Assembly: GCA_016714495.1 (NCBI GenBank)
Contig: JADKDU010000006.1
Span: 1 to 64,000, forward strand
Direction of reading: 5' to 3'
DNA: 64,000 nt
Source of the DNA: Hyphomonadaceae bacterium
Lineage (GTDB): Bacteria > Pseudomonadota > Alphaproteobacteria > Caulobacterales > Hyphomonadaceae
The notes beneath the pieces are model-generated. The model was not told the origin of the DNA. It worked only from the letters and a program-made list of their open reading frames with translations, and did not search any database. The first letter of the stretch is position 1, and the number at the start of each line of letters is the position of its first letter. Both the position numbers and the translations under genes were made by a program. Below, piece after piece: positions 8,812 to 18,010 of this stretch.

Positions 8812-10077
8812 TTATGTATGGGGTCTGGGCGGGAACCCGGCGCTGGTCAGAGCGTCGATGATTTCCTGGGTGTGCCGGGCGTCGCGGGTTTCGATCGTAA
8901 TGTCGAATTCCGCGCCCTTGGCCGGCACATCCAGCGCCAAACGGTTGTGGTTCACTTCGATAATGTTGCCGCCATTGTCGCCGATCACGGTTGAGACGCT
9001 GGCCAGCAGGCCGGGCTGATCATTGCCGATGATGCGGATCGACGTGATGCGCTTTTCGCGCACCAGCGAGCGGGTCAACACCGAGGCCAGCAGGCGCGTG
9101 TCGATATTGCCGCCCGACAGGATCACAACCACCTTGCGGTTGCGAAACAGCTCCGGCTCGGCCAGCAGCGCCGCCAGCCCCGCAGCGCCCGCGCCCTCGG
9201 CAACCGTCTTCTCGACCGTGACGAACAGCGTCACGGCGCGCTCGAGCGCGTCTTCCTCGACGACGATCACCTTTTCCATCAGCTGGCGCAGGATCTGCGC
9301 CGTGAGACGGCCAACCTTCTTCACCGCGATCCCTTCGGCGATCGTGGCGCCGCCGACCTTGGCTTCCTCACCACGCAATTCGGCCGACAGAGAGGGATAA
9401 AGCGCAGGCTCGACGCCATAGATGGCCACCGCCGGACGACGTGACTTGATCGCCGTCGCAATGCCAGCCGACAGCCCGCCGCCGCCGACCGACACGACCA
9501 CGGCATCAAAATCGGCAAGCTCATCCATGATCTCGAGCCCGATCGTGCCCTGCCCGGCGATCACATGCGGATCATCGAACGGATGCACGAAGGTCAGCCC
9601 CTGGCTCTTCTCCAGCCCACGCGCATGCGCGTCGGCGTCGGCCAGCGTGTCGCCGTGGATGATCACATTCGCCCCGAAATTGCGCGTGTGCTCCACCTTC
9701 ACGAAGGGCGTGCCCTTTGGCATAACAATGGTCGAAGGAATGCCAAGGCGCGAGGCATGATAGGCGACGCCCTGCGCATGGTTGCCGGCCGACATGGCGA
9801 CAACGCCGGCGGCCTTCTCGGAATTCGACAGCGAGAGAAGCTTGTTCAGCGCGCCGCGCTCCTTGAACGAGGCGGTGAACTGAAGGTTCTCGAACTTGAT
9901 CCAGACCTGCGCGCCGGTGATCTCCGACAGTGTGCGGGAATAGCGCAGCGGCGTGTTTTCAACCTTGCCGGCAATCGCCTTGGCGGCCGCTTCGATGTCA
10001 GCCATCGTCACCGGCGGCGACGGGGCGGTTTCAGCGACGGAGACAGGCTTGGCGCTCACGGGACGCGTCCTTTGCAT
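8812..10077 (-). CDS. ilvA: Threonine ammonia-lyase with C-terminal ACT domain
   Basis: PLP enzyme converting threonine to 2-oxobutanoate, the first step of isoleucine synthesis or threonine catabolism. The PLP lysine is in ASFKERGA (K72 from this start) and the phosphate-binding glycine loop is VGGGGLSAG. The last 80 residues (SIRIIGNDQPGLLASV onward) form one ACT domain, the layout of the short biosynthetic/TdcB-like class. Starts at GTG 10089, ATG 10077 or ATG 10005 are all possible; 10077 is chosen as the first ATG. Confidence 0.9.
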   Translation of the reverse strand: MQRTRPVSAKPVSVAETAPSPPVTMADIEAAAKAIAGKVENTPLRYSRTLSEITGAQVWIKFENLQFTASFKERGALNKLLSLSNSEKAAGVVAMSAGNHAQGVAYHASRLGIPSTIVMPKGTPFVKVEHTRNFGANVIIHGDTLADADAHARGLEKSQGLTFVHPFDDPHVIAGQGTIGLEIMDELADFDAVVVSVGGGGLSAGIATAIKSRRPAVAIYGVEPALYPSLSAELRGEEAKVGGATIAEGIAVKKVGRLTAQILRQLMEKVIVVEEDALERAVTLFVTVEKTVAEGAGAAGLAALLAEPELFRNRKVVVILSGGNIDTRLLASVLTRSLVREKRITSIRIIGNDQPGLLASVSTVIGDNGGNIIEVNHNRLALDVPAKGAEFDITIETRDARHTQEIIDALTSAGFPPRPHT

Positions 10078-10141
10078 TAAGGGGCGCACCTATAGCCGGT
10101 TTTCGTTAAGGGGAAAGGCCGGAAGGGTTCCCGCCAGCCCG

Positions 10142-11242
10142 CTAGGCAGCCCTGTCCTGCGGCGCAACGAGCCCGCGGGCGATGTCCAGACGGCGCATGG
10201 CCTTGGCCGGCCACTGCCTGGCCCGGCCAACCGGCAGGCTTTCCACCAGCGCGCGCATCTGGAACTGGGCCGCCTTGAAGACCGACGACAGGCCCGGACG
10301 GCCGATGAAGCCAGACCCGATCGGGCGGGCGTAATTGGCGAAGGTTTCCTTGAACTTATAGTCGCCAGGCCCGAGATCCATTTCGGTGAAACCCGCCGCA
10401 GCCGCCGCCTTGATCGCCTCGGCGAAGAGGATGATGCCCGGCGAATAGTCGCCGAATTTGTGATCGTAGGCGACGAACCATGCATGCAGCGCCTTTTGCG
10501 CACGCAAACAGAACAGCACCGCGATCGGCTGACCGCTCACGCGCAGAACGAACATCGCGCCGCCGAAATGAGGATCGGAGGCGGGCGCGGCAAAAGCTTC
10601 GCGCACCACGCCATCGATCCAGCCATGTTCAAAAATGTCAGTGACGCCGGTGCGGCGCATCTGCTCGCGCTTCCACGTTAGCAGCGTTTCGAACGCGGCC
10701 TGGTCAGTCGAGAACGGCTCGAATGAGACCGCCCCGCTTGCATGATCGCGCGCCAGCTTCGACAGGCGCTTGCGCGCGCGCGAGACGATCTTCGATCCCG
10801 CTGCACGCCGGTCGGCGCTCCAGCCATCCCAGCCATTTGCGAACCGCGCCACATGACCGACATCCTCGGTCAGCAAGCATGCGCCAACCGCATTGTCCTT
10901 GAGCCCCGCCGTCAGATCGATGCGAGCAACGCCCAGCGCCTTTGCAGCCAGCGAGACGTCGATATCCGCCGGCCCCGCCACGGCCTGATAGTCGCACACC
11001 GGCCCGCCCACCGGCATCGCGGCATGCGGACCTACGCCCTGCACCGCCAGAAAGCCTGCCGCGCCGCCATCGTCACGACGCCAGATCGCGACACGCACAT
11101 CCGGCCGGCGCCGCGCGACAACGCGAACCCAGTCCGGCGTCAGATACGGGCTCGTCAGCGCCGGATCGCCGGCCAGCAGCGCGCGCCAGATGGCGACGTC
11201 GCCGTCCGCAAGGACGAGAGGGCTAATCGTGTCGACCCGCAT
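10142..11242 (-). CDS. GNAT-type acyltransferase of the BioF2/FemAB-like group
   Basis: A 366-aa protein with the FemAB/CelD-like acetyltransferase fold. Characteristic stretches are SRARKRLSKLARDH in the central helix, a W-x-x-x-Q segment (LTWKREQMRRTG), and the C-terminal acyl-CoA site ending in EMDLGPGDYKFKETFA. Proteins with the DLGPGDYKFK motif are common in alphaproteobacteria near polysaccharide genes and are thought to acylate envelope or exopolysaccharide precursors. An OafA-type acyltransferase is encoded divergently 169 bases away, supporting an envelope role. Substrate unknown. Confidence 0.75.
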   Translation of the reverse strand: MRVDTISPLVLADGDVAIWRALLAGDPALTSPYLTPDWVRVVARRRPDVRVAIWRRDDGGAAGFLAVQGVGPHAAMPVGGPVCDYQAVAGPADIDVSLAAKALGVARIDLTAGLKDNAVGACLLTEDVGHVARFANGWDGWSADRRAAGSKIVSRARKRLSKLARDHASGAVSFEPFSTDQAAFETLLTWKREQMRRTGVTDIFEHGWIDGVVREAFAAPASDPHFGGAMFVLRVSGQPIAVLFCLRAQKALHAWFVAYDHKFGDYSPGIILFAEAIKAAAAAGFTEMDLGPGDYKFKETFANYARPIGSGFIGRPGLSSVFKAAQFQMRALVESLPVGRARQWPAKAMRRLDIARGLVAPQDRAA

Positions 11243-11411
11243 GAAAGGCGAAAATCCTGCGCTTGGCGCCAGACACTTGCAGAAAAGGCATGAAGTTTGG
11301 TGAATGGCGGGCGGTTAATTTCCGTGGAAGGAATAGGCCGGTCCCCGTCACGGCGCCCGTCCTGCATCAGGCAGCCAGGCCGCGGGTGAAGACCGGCCAG
11401 GACACGCGATC

Positions 11412-12461
11412 ATGCTGACCAGACTCCAGATTCTACGCGGTTTTGCGGCCTATATGGTCGTGCTGCTGCACTGGGGCGACGTTGTCCGCGCTGAAACAGA
11501 TTACTTCGTGCCGATGAACAATCTCGGGAATTTCGGCGTCGACCTTTTCTTCGTCGTGAGCGGCTTCGTGATGGTTTACGTGGCCGGACGAAAAGCCTCG
11601 CCCGGCCGATTCATCTTCGAGCGCATCGCGCGCATCGTCCCGCTCTACTGGATCGCAACGCTCGCCATCGTCGCCGCACAGGCGTTCCGGCCCTGGTTGT
11701 TTGCAAAATCGCTTGTGACGCCCGAGACGATCCTGTCATCGCTGTTTTTCATTCCTGCCGACAACGCAGTCGGCTCCCTTGAACCGATCCTGTTCGTAGG
11801 CTGGACGCTGAATCTGGAGATGGTTTTCTACGCCCTGTTCGCGCTCTCGATGTTCGGACCGAAAGCCTGGCGCGTTCCGCTGGTGCTCGGCCTCATCACA
11901 ATCGTTTACGCGATCGGCGTCATGTTCTCCGCTGACCATGTGATCAGCTTCTACGGCAATCCGATCCTCTTCGAATTTGCGGCCGGCTGCGTGCTCGGAT
12001 CGCTGGTCACTGAACCAACGCGCTTCCCCGCCCTCTCCCGGCTTTCGGGGTGGGCCTATATCGCCGCAGGCCTCGCCCTGCTCGTCGCAAACGAATTCTT
12101 TCTCCCCTCCTTCGACAACAGGTTCATCCGCTGGGGCATACCTGCCTCGCTTATCGTGACAGGCGTGATCGTTCTGGATCTGAAGCAGCCGATCAAGCCC
12201 GCCGGGCTGCTCGTGTCGCTCGGAGATTCGAGCTATTCTGCCTATCTCCTGCACTGGTTCGTGCTTGCTGCGTGTTCGCTGCTGATCATGCCGCTGATGG
12301 GCGGCTCGCTGATAGGCGTCATCCTCACCTATCCTGTCGTGATCGGCATCACAGCCCTGCTCAGCACTTTCAGCTACCGGCTGATCGAAATTCCCGCTCG
12401 CGACTTCCTGCGCCGCCGCTTTCCCCCCAAGCGTACGAAGGCGATAGCCGAAACGGGCTGA
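11412..12461 (+). CDS. Membrane acyltransferase, family 3 (OafA/ExoZ type)
   Basis: Integral membrane O-acyltransferase of 349 aa with about ten hydrophobic helices. The opening LTRLQILRGFAAYMVVLLHW contains the family's R-G-x-A-A-x-x-V-x-x-x-H signature, and FGVDLFFVVSGFVM is the second conserved block, with FIFERIARIVPLYW after it. Such enzymes acetylate sugars of lipopolysaccharide, exopolysaccharide or other surface glycans. It probably works with the divergent GNAT/FemAB-like gene. Confidence 0.9.
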   Translation: MLTRLQILRGFAAYMVVLLHWGDVVRAETDYFVPMNNLGNFGVDLFFVVSGFVMVYVAGRKASPGRFIFERIARIVPLYWIATLAIVAAQAFRPWLFAKSLVTPETILSSLFFIPADNAVGSLEPILFVGWTLNLEMVFYALFALSMFGPKAWRVPLVLGLITIVYAIGVMFSADHVISFYGNPILFEFAAGCVLGSLVTEPTRFPALSRLSGWAYIAAGLALLVANEFFLPSFDNRFIRWGIPASLIVTGVIVLDLKQPIKPAGLLVSLGDSSYSAYLLHWFVLAACSLLIMPLMGGSLIGVILTYPVVIGITALLSTFSYRLIEIPARDFLRRRFPPKRTKAIAETG

Positions 12462-12489
12462 CGGTCACCTCTTTTTCTGACGCGCGTCC

Positions 12490-12552
12490 ATGTCGGCGAT
12501 CATCTGGCGTTCCGGTCTTTTCGCCGGGATACATGAGCATCATCAAACGCAT
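12490..12552 (-). pseudogene. Remnant N-terminus of a YCII/DGPF-domain protein
   Basis: On the minus strand a strong ribosome site (GGGAGATTTCC) precedes an ATG at 12552 and MRLMMLMYPGEKTG, which matches how YCII/PhnB-like small proteins begin. The family's next block is absent: the frame soon runs into low-similarity sequence inside the convergent acyltransferase gene. I read this as the 5' end of a truncated gene. Assignment rests on about 14 residues. Confidence 0.35.
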
Positions 12553-12650
12553 GGAAATCTCCCTTTCATGCGTCAGGACGTGCGGACCCAGCCGGCGCCG
12601 ACATTTCGCTCCGCTCTCTTCTCTGAGCCCTTTGCGGAAAAGAAGGTCTT

Positions 12651-12683
12651 AAAACAAACGCCCCGGCCTTGCGGGCCGGGGCG
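12651..12683 (-). terminator. Intrinsic terminator of the redoxin-cytochrome fusion gene
   Basis: Perfect 10-bp GC stem (12659-12668 with 12674-12683) and a 5-base loop. Read on the minus strand it is followed by TTTGTTTT. It lies 32 bases beyond the stop of the minus-strand gene at 12715. Confidence 0.85.
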
Positions 12684-12714
12684 CTGCAATCTTCAGTCGA
12701 TCAGCCCGGAGCGG

Positions 12715-14718
12715 TTACTGACCGCCATTCGAGCTGGCCGGCGCCGAGGCGCGCATCGCCCGCATCATGGCCAGAACCTTTTCCAGTTCCGGTTGATCGA
12801 TACCGCCATCCTTGTTGGCGTCGGCCATCTCGAAAGCGCCGGGACGTTGCGCCAGCGCGGCGAACTGACCGCGGAGTTCGGCCTTCTCGAGCTTGCCGTC
12901 GATGTTGTCGTCCATCATGCCCATCAGACGGGTTTTCTGCATGAGCTGGTCATTGTTCGTCTGGTTTGCGGCGGTCTCGTCTTTCCAGCGGTAGCGCAGC
13001 GAGGTGTAGAACATTTCCTCGAACGACTGGTCGCCCCACACGATTTCCTTGTTCGGATCCGGGTTGGCCGGGTTCCGTTTCGAGTTGTCGTAGACGTAGG
13101 TCGCGATCACTTTCGAGCCGGCCTTGATCGGGATCGGTTTCGCAAACTCGTACATGCGCTGCCAGTTGAAGTCATAGAACGGTACGTTGAGGATCGTCTC
13201 CTGCTTGCCGTCGGGATAGCGGATCTCAAGTTTCGAATACGTGCCGCGATAGTGAGCGTGCACGACGGCGGTGTGCAGGATCGCATCCTTCGGGAAGTCG
13301 AAGTAGGCGATTTCCTTGTGCGCGCCAGTATTGGCCGGGATCTTGATGAACTGATCGACGAGCGGCATTTCGCGCATCATCAGGTCAGGCTTCTCGCCGT
13401 CCTTGTAGAAGTAGAGGCCGATCTGTTCGGCCGACACGGCTTCCTTGCCATACGGCGTATAGTGCATCTGGAAGGCGAGTTGACCGCCCGGCGGAATGTA
13501 CGTGCCCATGCCTTTCGGGTTGACGACCGATTCCATGCCGACCGTGTAGCCGCCAACCGACGACGACCAGTTCTGCATGCCCTTGTCCGTCTCGCCTTCC
13601 TTGATGAAGCCCGAGAGGATGTGGTGCACGGCCTGACGCTGCGAGACTTTCGCCGTCGAGGCCTTCAGCCAGCGGCCTTCGCTCAGCGGGTTGTTGACGA
13701 TCGGATACTGGTAATCCACGACGCCGGTCGCCGGCACGGTGTATTTCGGAATGTCGACGATCAGGTCAGGCTTGCCCAGCGGCCATTCCGGGGCAACGTG
13801 CCTCACTTGAGCCAGCGTGTCGGCGCCATCGCCACGCGGCGCGCCGGCTTCGATCCAGTTGATCAGCGTCTTGATCTGCTCGCCCGAAAGCGACTTGTCG
13901 TCCTTGAACTTGCCAACGTGGCGATCCGGATCCCAAGGCGGCATGCGGTCGGTGCGGACGGCTTCGCGGATCATCGGCGCGAACGTCTTCACTTTCTCAT
14001 AGCCGTCGAAGCCGAACGGAGCGATGCCGCCTTCCTGGTGGCAGGCGACGCACTTCTGTTCGATCAACGGCGCGATGGTGTTGGCGTAGGAGATCTTGGC
14101 GAACTCGGCCTTGCGGGCCGGAGCGCGGTCCGGGAAGCTGATCAGCGCGCCAGTGACAGCAGCCGAAGCAGCGGTCGGGGCCTTGCCGCCAACAACCGCC
14201 TCGATCGCATCAGCCGAGAGCGGGCCGTGATAAGCGATCTTCCAGGTTTTCGGATCGATGACGAAAGCTTCGGTGACGCGCGTTGCGCCGATCTGGCCGC
14301 CGACCAGTTGGAGGTCGTCTTCGAGAACCGGAACCGTGATGCCGTTCTTCGCTGCGTCAGCGAGGATCGCTTCGCGCGTGTCGCCCGGGTTGGAGTTCAT
14401 CATCATGAACTCAACGCCCTTGGCTTTGTAAGCTGCCTCTAGCTTGGCCAGCTCCGGCGCGATCTTCGCGACGTCCGGGCTGCCAACGCCGTGCATCACC
14501 AGAACGACAGCCGAGGCGTCCTTAAGGCGATAGAGTTCGTGAGCGTAGCCATCCGATGAAACGAGGCGGAAATTGTCGACACGCGCAGGCAGCTGGGCCA
14601 TCGGGGTCGCGACCGCCGTGCTGGCGGCGACATCGGCAACCGGCCCTTGCTGGGCGCAGCTGGCGGCGGAAATGGCCATCACGAGGCCAATAGCGGTAAG
14701 CGTCAGGGAGCGTTTCAT
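12715..14718 (-). CDS. Exported redoxin / c-type cytochrome / copper monooxygenase-like / EF-hand fusion lipoprotein
   Basis: A 667-aa multidomain protein. A lipobox (SAASC, Cys21) predicts export and lipidation. Residues about 45-180 resemble a thioredoxin-fold redoxin (VVLVMHG, EFMMMNSNPGDTRE) but lack a CxxC pair. One heme-binding CVACH lies at 223-227. The region about 300-600 resembles the two copper-binding halves of peptidylglycine/dopamine monooxygenases, with candidate copper ligands HH365-366, H429 and HAH487-489. Two EF-hand loops close the protein (DDNIDGKLEKAE, DANKDGGIDQPE). The combination suggests a periplasmic copper/heme redox enzyme; the substrate is unknown. A clear terminator follows. 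Confidence 0.8.
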   Translation of the reverse strand: MKRSLTLTAIGLVMAISAASCAQQGPVADVAASTAVATPMAQLPARVDNFRLVSSDGYAHELYRLKDASAVVLVMHGVGSPDVAKIAPELAKLEAAYKAKGVEFMMMNSNPGDTREAILADAAKNGITVPVLEDDLQLVGGQIGATRVTEAFVIDPKTWKIAYHGPLSADAIEAVVGGKAPTAASAAVTGALISFPDRAPARKAEFAKISYANTIAPLIEQKCVACHQEGGIAPFGFDGYEKVKTFAPMIREAVRTDRMPPWDPDRHVGKFKDDKSLSGEQIKTLINWIEAGAPRGDGADTLAQVRHVAPEWPLGKPDLIVDIPKYTVPATGVVDYQYPIVNNPLSEGRWLKASTAKVSQRQAVHHILSGFIKEGETDKGMQNWSSSVGGYTVGMESVVNPKGMGTYIPPGGQLAFQMHYTPYGKEAVSAEQIGLYFYKDGEKPDLMMREMPLVDQFIKIPANTGAHKEIAYFDFPKDAILHTAVVHAHYRGTYSKLEIRYPDGKQETILNVPFYDFNWQRMYEFAKPIPIKAGSKVIATYVYDNSKRNPANPDPNKEIVWGDQSFEEMFYTSLRYRWKDETAANQTNNDQLMQKTRLMGMMDDNIDGKLEKAELRGQFAALAQRPGAFEMADANKDGGIDQPELEKVLAMMRAMRASAPASSNGGQ

Positions 14719-14826
14719 TGCGCGGTTTCCTCCAGCGTCGTATCAGGCGGCGACAGTGCCCATATGCTTAGACACCGTCAAGTTGTCGCACACGTGATCA
14801 CCTAAAGTTGTTAACGTTTGGTGGCG

Positions 14827-16689
14827 TCAAGCGGCCGAAAGGCCGGGAACACCGTCTGCAGGATCGTGCTCAGCGACCCAATGCCCAGGCGCTGCTTCGA
14901 CAAGCGCCGGCCGGTAGTAAGGCGCCTGATCGGTCAGCTTGGATTTCATGAACCTCAGGCTGGCGCGCGGATCGAGGGGCGATGGCAAGTCGCCGTGCAG
15001 CTTGACCTTCACCCTGCTCCGCTCGCGAACTGGATCAGGCGACGGCACGGCCGACAACAGCGCCTTTGTGTAGGGATGCAACGGATTGGAGAACAATACG
15101 TCACGCGACGCCGTCTCCACCACGCGCCCGAGATAGAGCACCATCACCCGGTGACAGATCTCCCGGACGACCGAAAGGTCATGGCTGATGAACATCATCG
15201 CCAGCCCGAATTCCTTCTGCAGGTCGATCAGCAGGTCCAGGATCTGCGCCTGCACCGACACGTCCAGCGCCGACACCGCTTCGTCGCACACCACCAGCTT
15301 CGGCCGCAGGATCATCGCCCGCGCAATCCCCACCCGCTGGTTCTGCCCGCCGGATAATTCATGCGGATAGCGGTTCACCAGGTTCGGATCGAGATCCATG
15401 CGCTGCATGATCTCGCGCGCCGCCGCTTCCCTGCCTTTGGCGTCGACCTCGGGCCGGAACACCGTCAGGGGCTCTGCGATCGACTGGCCGATCGTCATGC
15501 GGGGATCGAGGCTCGCCAGCGGATCCTGGAAGACGATCTGCAATTCCTGCCGCAGCGGCTGCATTTCGCTGCGCGAGGCCTGCGCGATATTCCGTCCCAG
15601 CCACGCCACCGATCCGGCCGACGGATCGAGCAGTTTCAACACGCCCCGCGCCAGCGTCGACTTCCCGCAGCCGCTCTCGCCAACAACGCCCACTGTCTCG
15701 CCCGGCCGCAGCGACAGGCTCACCCCGTCCACCGCCCGCAGCGGCACGCGCTTGCCAAACAACCCGCCCGGCACGCTCACCGGGAACGTCACATGCAGGT
15801 CGTCCACTTCAAGTATCGGCGTCACCTCTTTCGGCGGCGGCGCTCCAATCGACGGGCGCGATCCGCGATCCGTGCGATCCATCCGCGGCATCGCATCGAG
15901 CAACATGCGCGTATAGGCATGCTGAGGCGCTGCGAACACGGCGTCGACCTCGCCCCGCTCCACCGCCTCGCCATAACGCATAACCACCACGCGATCCGCC
16001 ATGCGGGCGATCACGCCCATGTCGTGCGTGATCAGCACCAGCCCCGCGCCAATCTCGCGCTTCAGCTCGTCCATCAGGTCGAGCACCTGCGCCTGCACCG
16101 TCACGTCGAGCGCCGTGGTCGGCTCGTCCGCCAGCAACACCTGCGGCTCGCACAGCATGGCCGACGCGATCATCACGCGCTGACGCATTCCGCCCGACAG
16201 CTCATGCGGAAACTGATGCAGCCGCCGTTTCGCCTCGGGAATGCGCACGCGCTCCAGCCAGTCGATGATCCGCCTCTCGGCCTCCGCGCCCTTCATCTTC
16301 TTGTGCCGCGCCAGCACCTCCGCCATCTGCGCGCCGACCGTCATATGTGACGTCAGCGACGTCAGCGGATCCTGGAAGATCATCGCCATCCGCGCGCCGC
16401 GAATGTCGTTGAGCTGCTTGCGATCCAGCCCCGTCATCTCGACGCCGTCGAACCTGATCGAGCCCTCGACGATCCCGTTCGCAGCCGTGAGGCCCATTGC
16501 CGCCAGCACGGTCTGACTCTTGCCCGACCCGCTCTCGCCCACGAGCCCGAGGCATTCGCCCCGCGCCACATCGAACGACAGCTTCTTCACCGCTTCAACG
16601 CGCCCGTCCTGCGTCTCGAACGACACCGACAGGTCGCGAATATCGAGAATGGGCTGGCGAGCGGGAGCTTGGGACAAGGATGTACTCAT
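14827..16689 (-). CDS. Peptide-type ABC transporter ATPase, two ATP-binding domains fused
   Basis: Two complete ABC domains in one 620-aa chain, as in YejF/GsiA. Domain 1 has GESGSGKS, LSGGMRQRV and LLADEPTTALD; domain 2 has GESGCGKS, LSGGQNQRV and a Walker B in VCDEAVSALD. Each is followed by the oligopeptide-specific C-terminal extension (PLHPYTKALLSAVP). It should energise import of di/oligopeptides or similar solutes, but no permease or binding protein gene is adjacent. The ATG at 16689 is preferred over 16713 because the extra eight residues are unlike the family. Confidence 0.9.
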   Translation of the reverse strand: MSTSLSQAPARQPILDIRDLSVSFETQDGRVEAVKKLSFDVARGECLGLVGESGSGKSQTVLAAMGLTAANGIVEGSIRFDGVEMTGLDRKQLNDIRGARMAMIFQDPLTSLTSHMTVGAQMAEVLARHKKMKGAEAERRIIDWLERVRIPEAKRRLHQFPHELSGGMRQRVMIASAMLCEPQVLLADEPTTALDVTVQAQVLDLMDELKREIGAGLVLITHDMGVIARMADRVVVMRYGEAVERGEVDAVFAAPQHAYTRMLLDAMPRMDRTDRGSRPSIGAPPPKEVTPILEVDDLHVTFPVSVPGGLFGKRVPLRAVDGVSLSLRPGETVGVVGESGCGKSTLARGVLKLLDPSAGSVAWLGRNIAQASRSEMQPLRQELQIVFQDPLASLDPRMTIGQSIAEPLTVFRPEVDAKGREAAAREIMQRMDLDPNLVNRYPHELSGGQNQRVGIARAMILRPKLVVCDEAVSALDVSVQAQILDLLIDLQKEFGLAMMFISHDLSVVREICHRVMVLYLGRVVETASRDVLFSNPLHPYTKALLSAVPSPDPVRERSRVKVKLHGDLPSPLDPRASLRFMKSKLTDQAPYYRPALVEAAPGHWVAEHDPADGVPGLSAA

Positions 16690-16830
16690 GTTCGCGGCGG
16701 AGCAGCCTATCATATTGATATAGTTCGGATTGGAAGCTAGCTTTTTCGCCGCAGGAACATGGCCTGGTTCACTGCCCTATCGTTCCGGATGGAATGAAAA
16801 CACAACACTGGGCCATTCGGGGAACGTGAA

Positions 16831-17940
16831 ATGAACCGCTATGTGATTTCGGGCTGCGCGCTTGTGGCTTTGGCCTTGAGCCATGCGCCTGCTGTCAGCG
16901 CGCAGGCCCCACAGGCTACGCCCATTGCTGGACGCAACAGCCTTGGCCAACCCAATCTTGAAGGAAACTGGGTCAGCGCCACGATTACTCCTCAGGCCCG
17001 CTTGCCCGAATTCGGCGAGCGCGGCGCCTATACGCCTCAGGAAGTCGCAGAGATCGAAGGAACCGCTCTGCGCCGAGCCGAAGCCGGCGACCAACGCACG
17101 GACCCGAACTCAGGCCCCCCGCCGGGCGGCCCGGGCGTCGACATCGGCGCCTATAACAGAGCCTGGCTCGACCCCGGTCTTTCCCTGATGCGCGTTCGGG
17201 GCGAGCCACGCAATTCGCTGATTCGAACATCGGATGGCCTGCCTCCGCTGCCTAAGGCCGGCGCGAAGATCACCGACACAGGACTTGCCGAAATCAAGCG
17301 GCTGCGTGAGGCGACCACTCTTCGCATCGGCTTCAACATCAGTGAAGACGGCAACGTTCTGGGCAGTCCGGATGTCGATCAGTATACGGAAAACCCCGAG
17401 AACCGGAGTCTTGCCGAGCGTTGCATTGCCTTTGGGCGCAATGGCGGCGCGCCGATGTTTCCGAATGGCGCCTATAACAACCATACCAAGATTGTGCAGG
17501 GCCCTGACCATGTCGCGATCATGGTCGAAATGGTGCACGACACCCGCATCGTCCGCCTCAACGATCGCAAACATCTGCCTTCAAACATCCGCCCATACTT
17601 TGGCGACTCCGTCGGCTGGTATGAAGGTGAGGCCCTCGTCATCGAGACGACGAATATCCCAAAATCGCAGGCTTTCTTCGGATCGTGGGAGAATCTCAAA
17701 GTCACCGAACGCTTGAACCGCACCCCGGACAACCGGCTGGCCTATTCATTCACAATCGAGGATCCGACAATCTGGGACAAGCCGTGGAGCGGTGAATACG
17801 AATTCGCACCCTTAGGCGCTGACCTTTATGAATACGCCTGCCATGAGGGCAACTACGCCATGCCAGGCATTCTGGCCGGATCGCGCGTCGAGGACGCCAC
17901 AAGAGGCGCGAAACCCGGCATCACACGCGCACCGCGATAG
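16831..17940 (+). CDS. Exported protein of unknown function, paralogue of 30524-31519
   Basis: A 369-aa protein with an N-terminal signal peptide (CALVALALSHAPAVSAQA). The mature part starts with LGQPNLEGNWVSATITP and ends with YEFAPLGADLYEYACHEGNY, two blocks shared with the protein at 30524-31519. This family is frequent in sphingomonads, Acidobacteria and related soil bacteria and has no assigned activity. Conserved tryptophans and the ACHEGNY motif near the C-terminus suggest a soluble periplasmic fold. A strong terminator follows. Confidence 0.78.
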   Translation: MNRYVISGCALVALALSHAPAVSAQAPQATPIAGRNSLGQPNLEGNWVSATITPQARLPEFGERGAYTPQEVAEIEGTALRRAEAGDQRTDPNSGPPPGGPGVDIGAYNRAWLDPGLSLMRVRGEPRNSLIRTSDGLPPLPKAGAKITDTGLAEIKRLREATTLRIGFNISEDGNVLGSPDVDQYTENPENRSLAERCIAFGRNGGAPMFPNGAYNNHTKIVQGPDHVAIMVEMVHDTRIVRLNDRKHLPSNIRPYFGDSVGWYEGEALVIETTNIPKSQAFFGSWENLKVTERLNRTPDNRLAYSFTIEDPTIWDKPWSGEYEFAPLGADLYEYACHEGNYAMPGILAGSRVEDATRGAKPGITRAPR

Positions 17941-17963
17941 CCGGCTTATGGTTTGACGACGTC

Positions 17964-18003
17964 ATGCGGGCAGGCCGATCGCGGCCTGCCCGCATTCCTT
18001 TAA
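17964..18003 (+). terminator. Intrinsic terminator between convergent genes
   Basis: Perfect 14-bp stem (17964-17977 with 17982-17995), 4-base loop ATCG, then TCCTTTAA. It ends transcription of 16831-17940 and is placed to block read-through into the convergent cytochrome gene. Confidence 0.88.
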
Positions 18004-18010
18004 CGGTCCG

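Noticed and set aside
12490..14442. 650-codon open frame on the plus strand
   Set aside because: It is the antisense of the redoxin-cytochrome fusion gene, whose lipobox, CxxCH and EF-hand motifs and terminator are all on the minus strand. High GC makes such shadows long.
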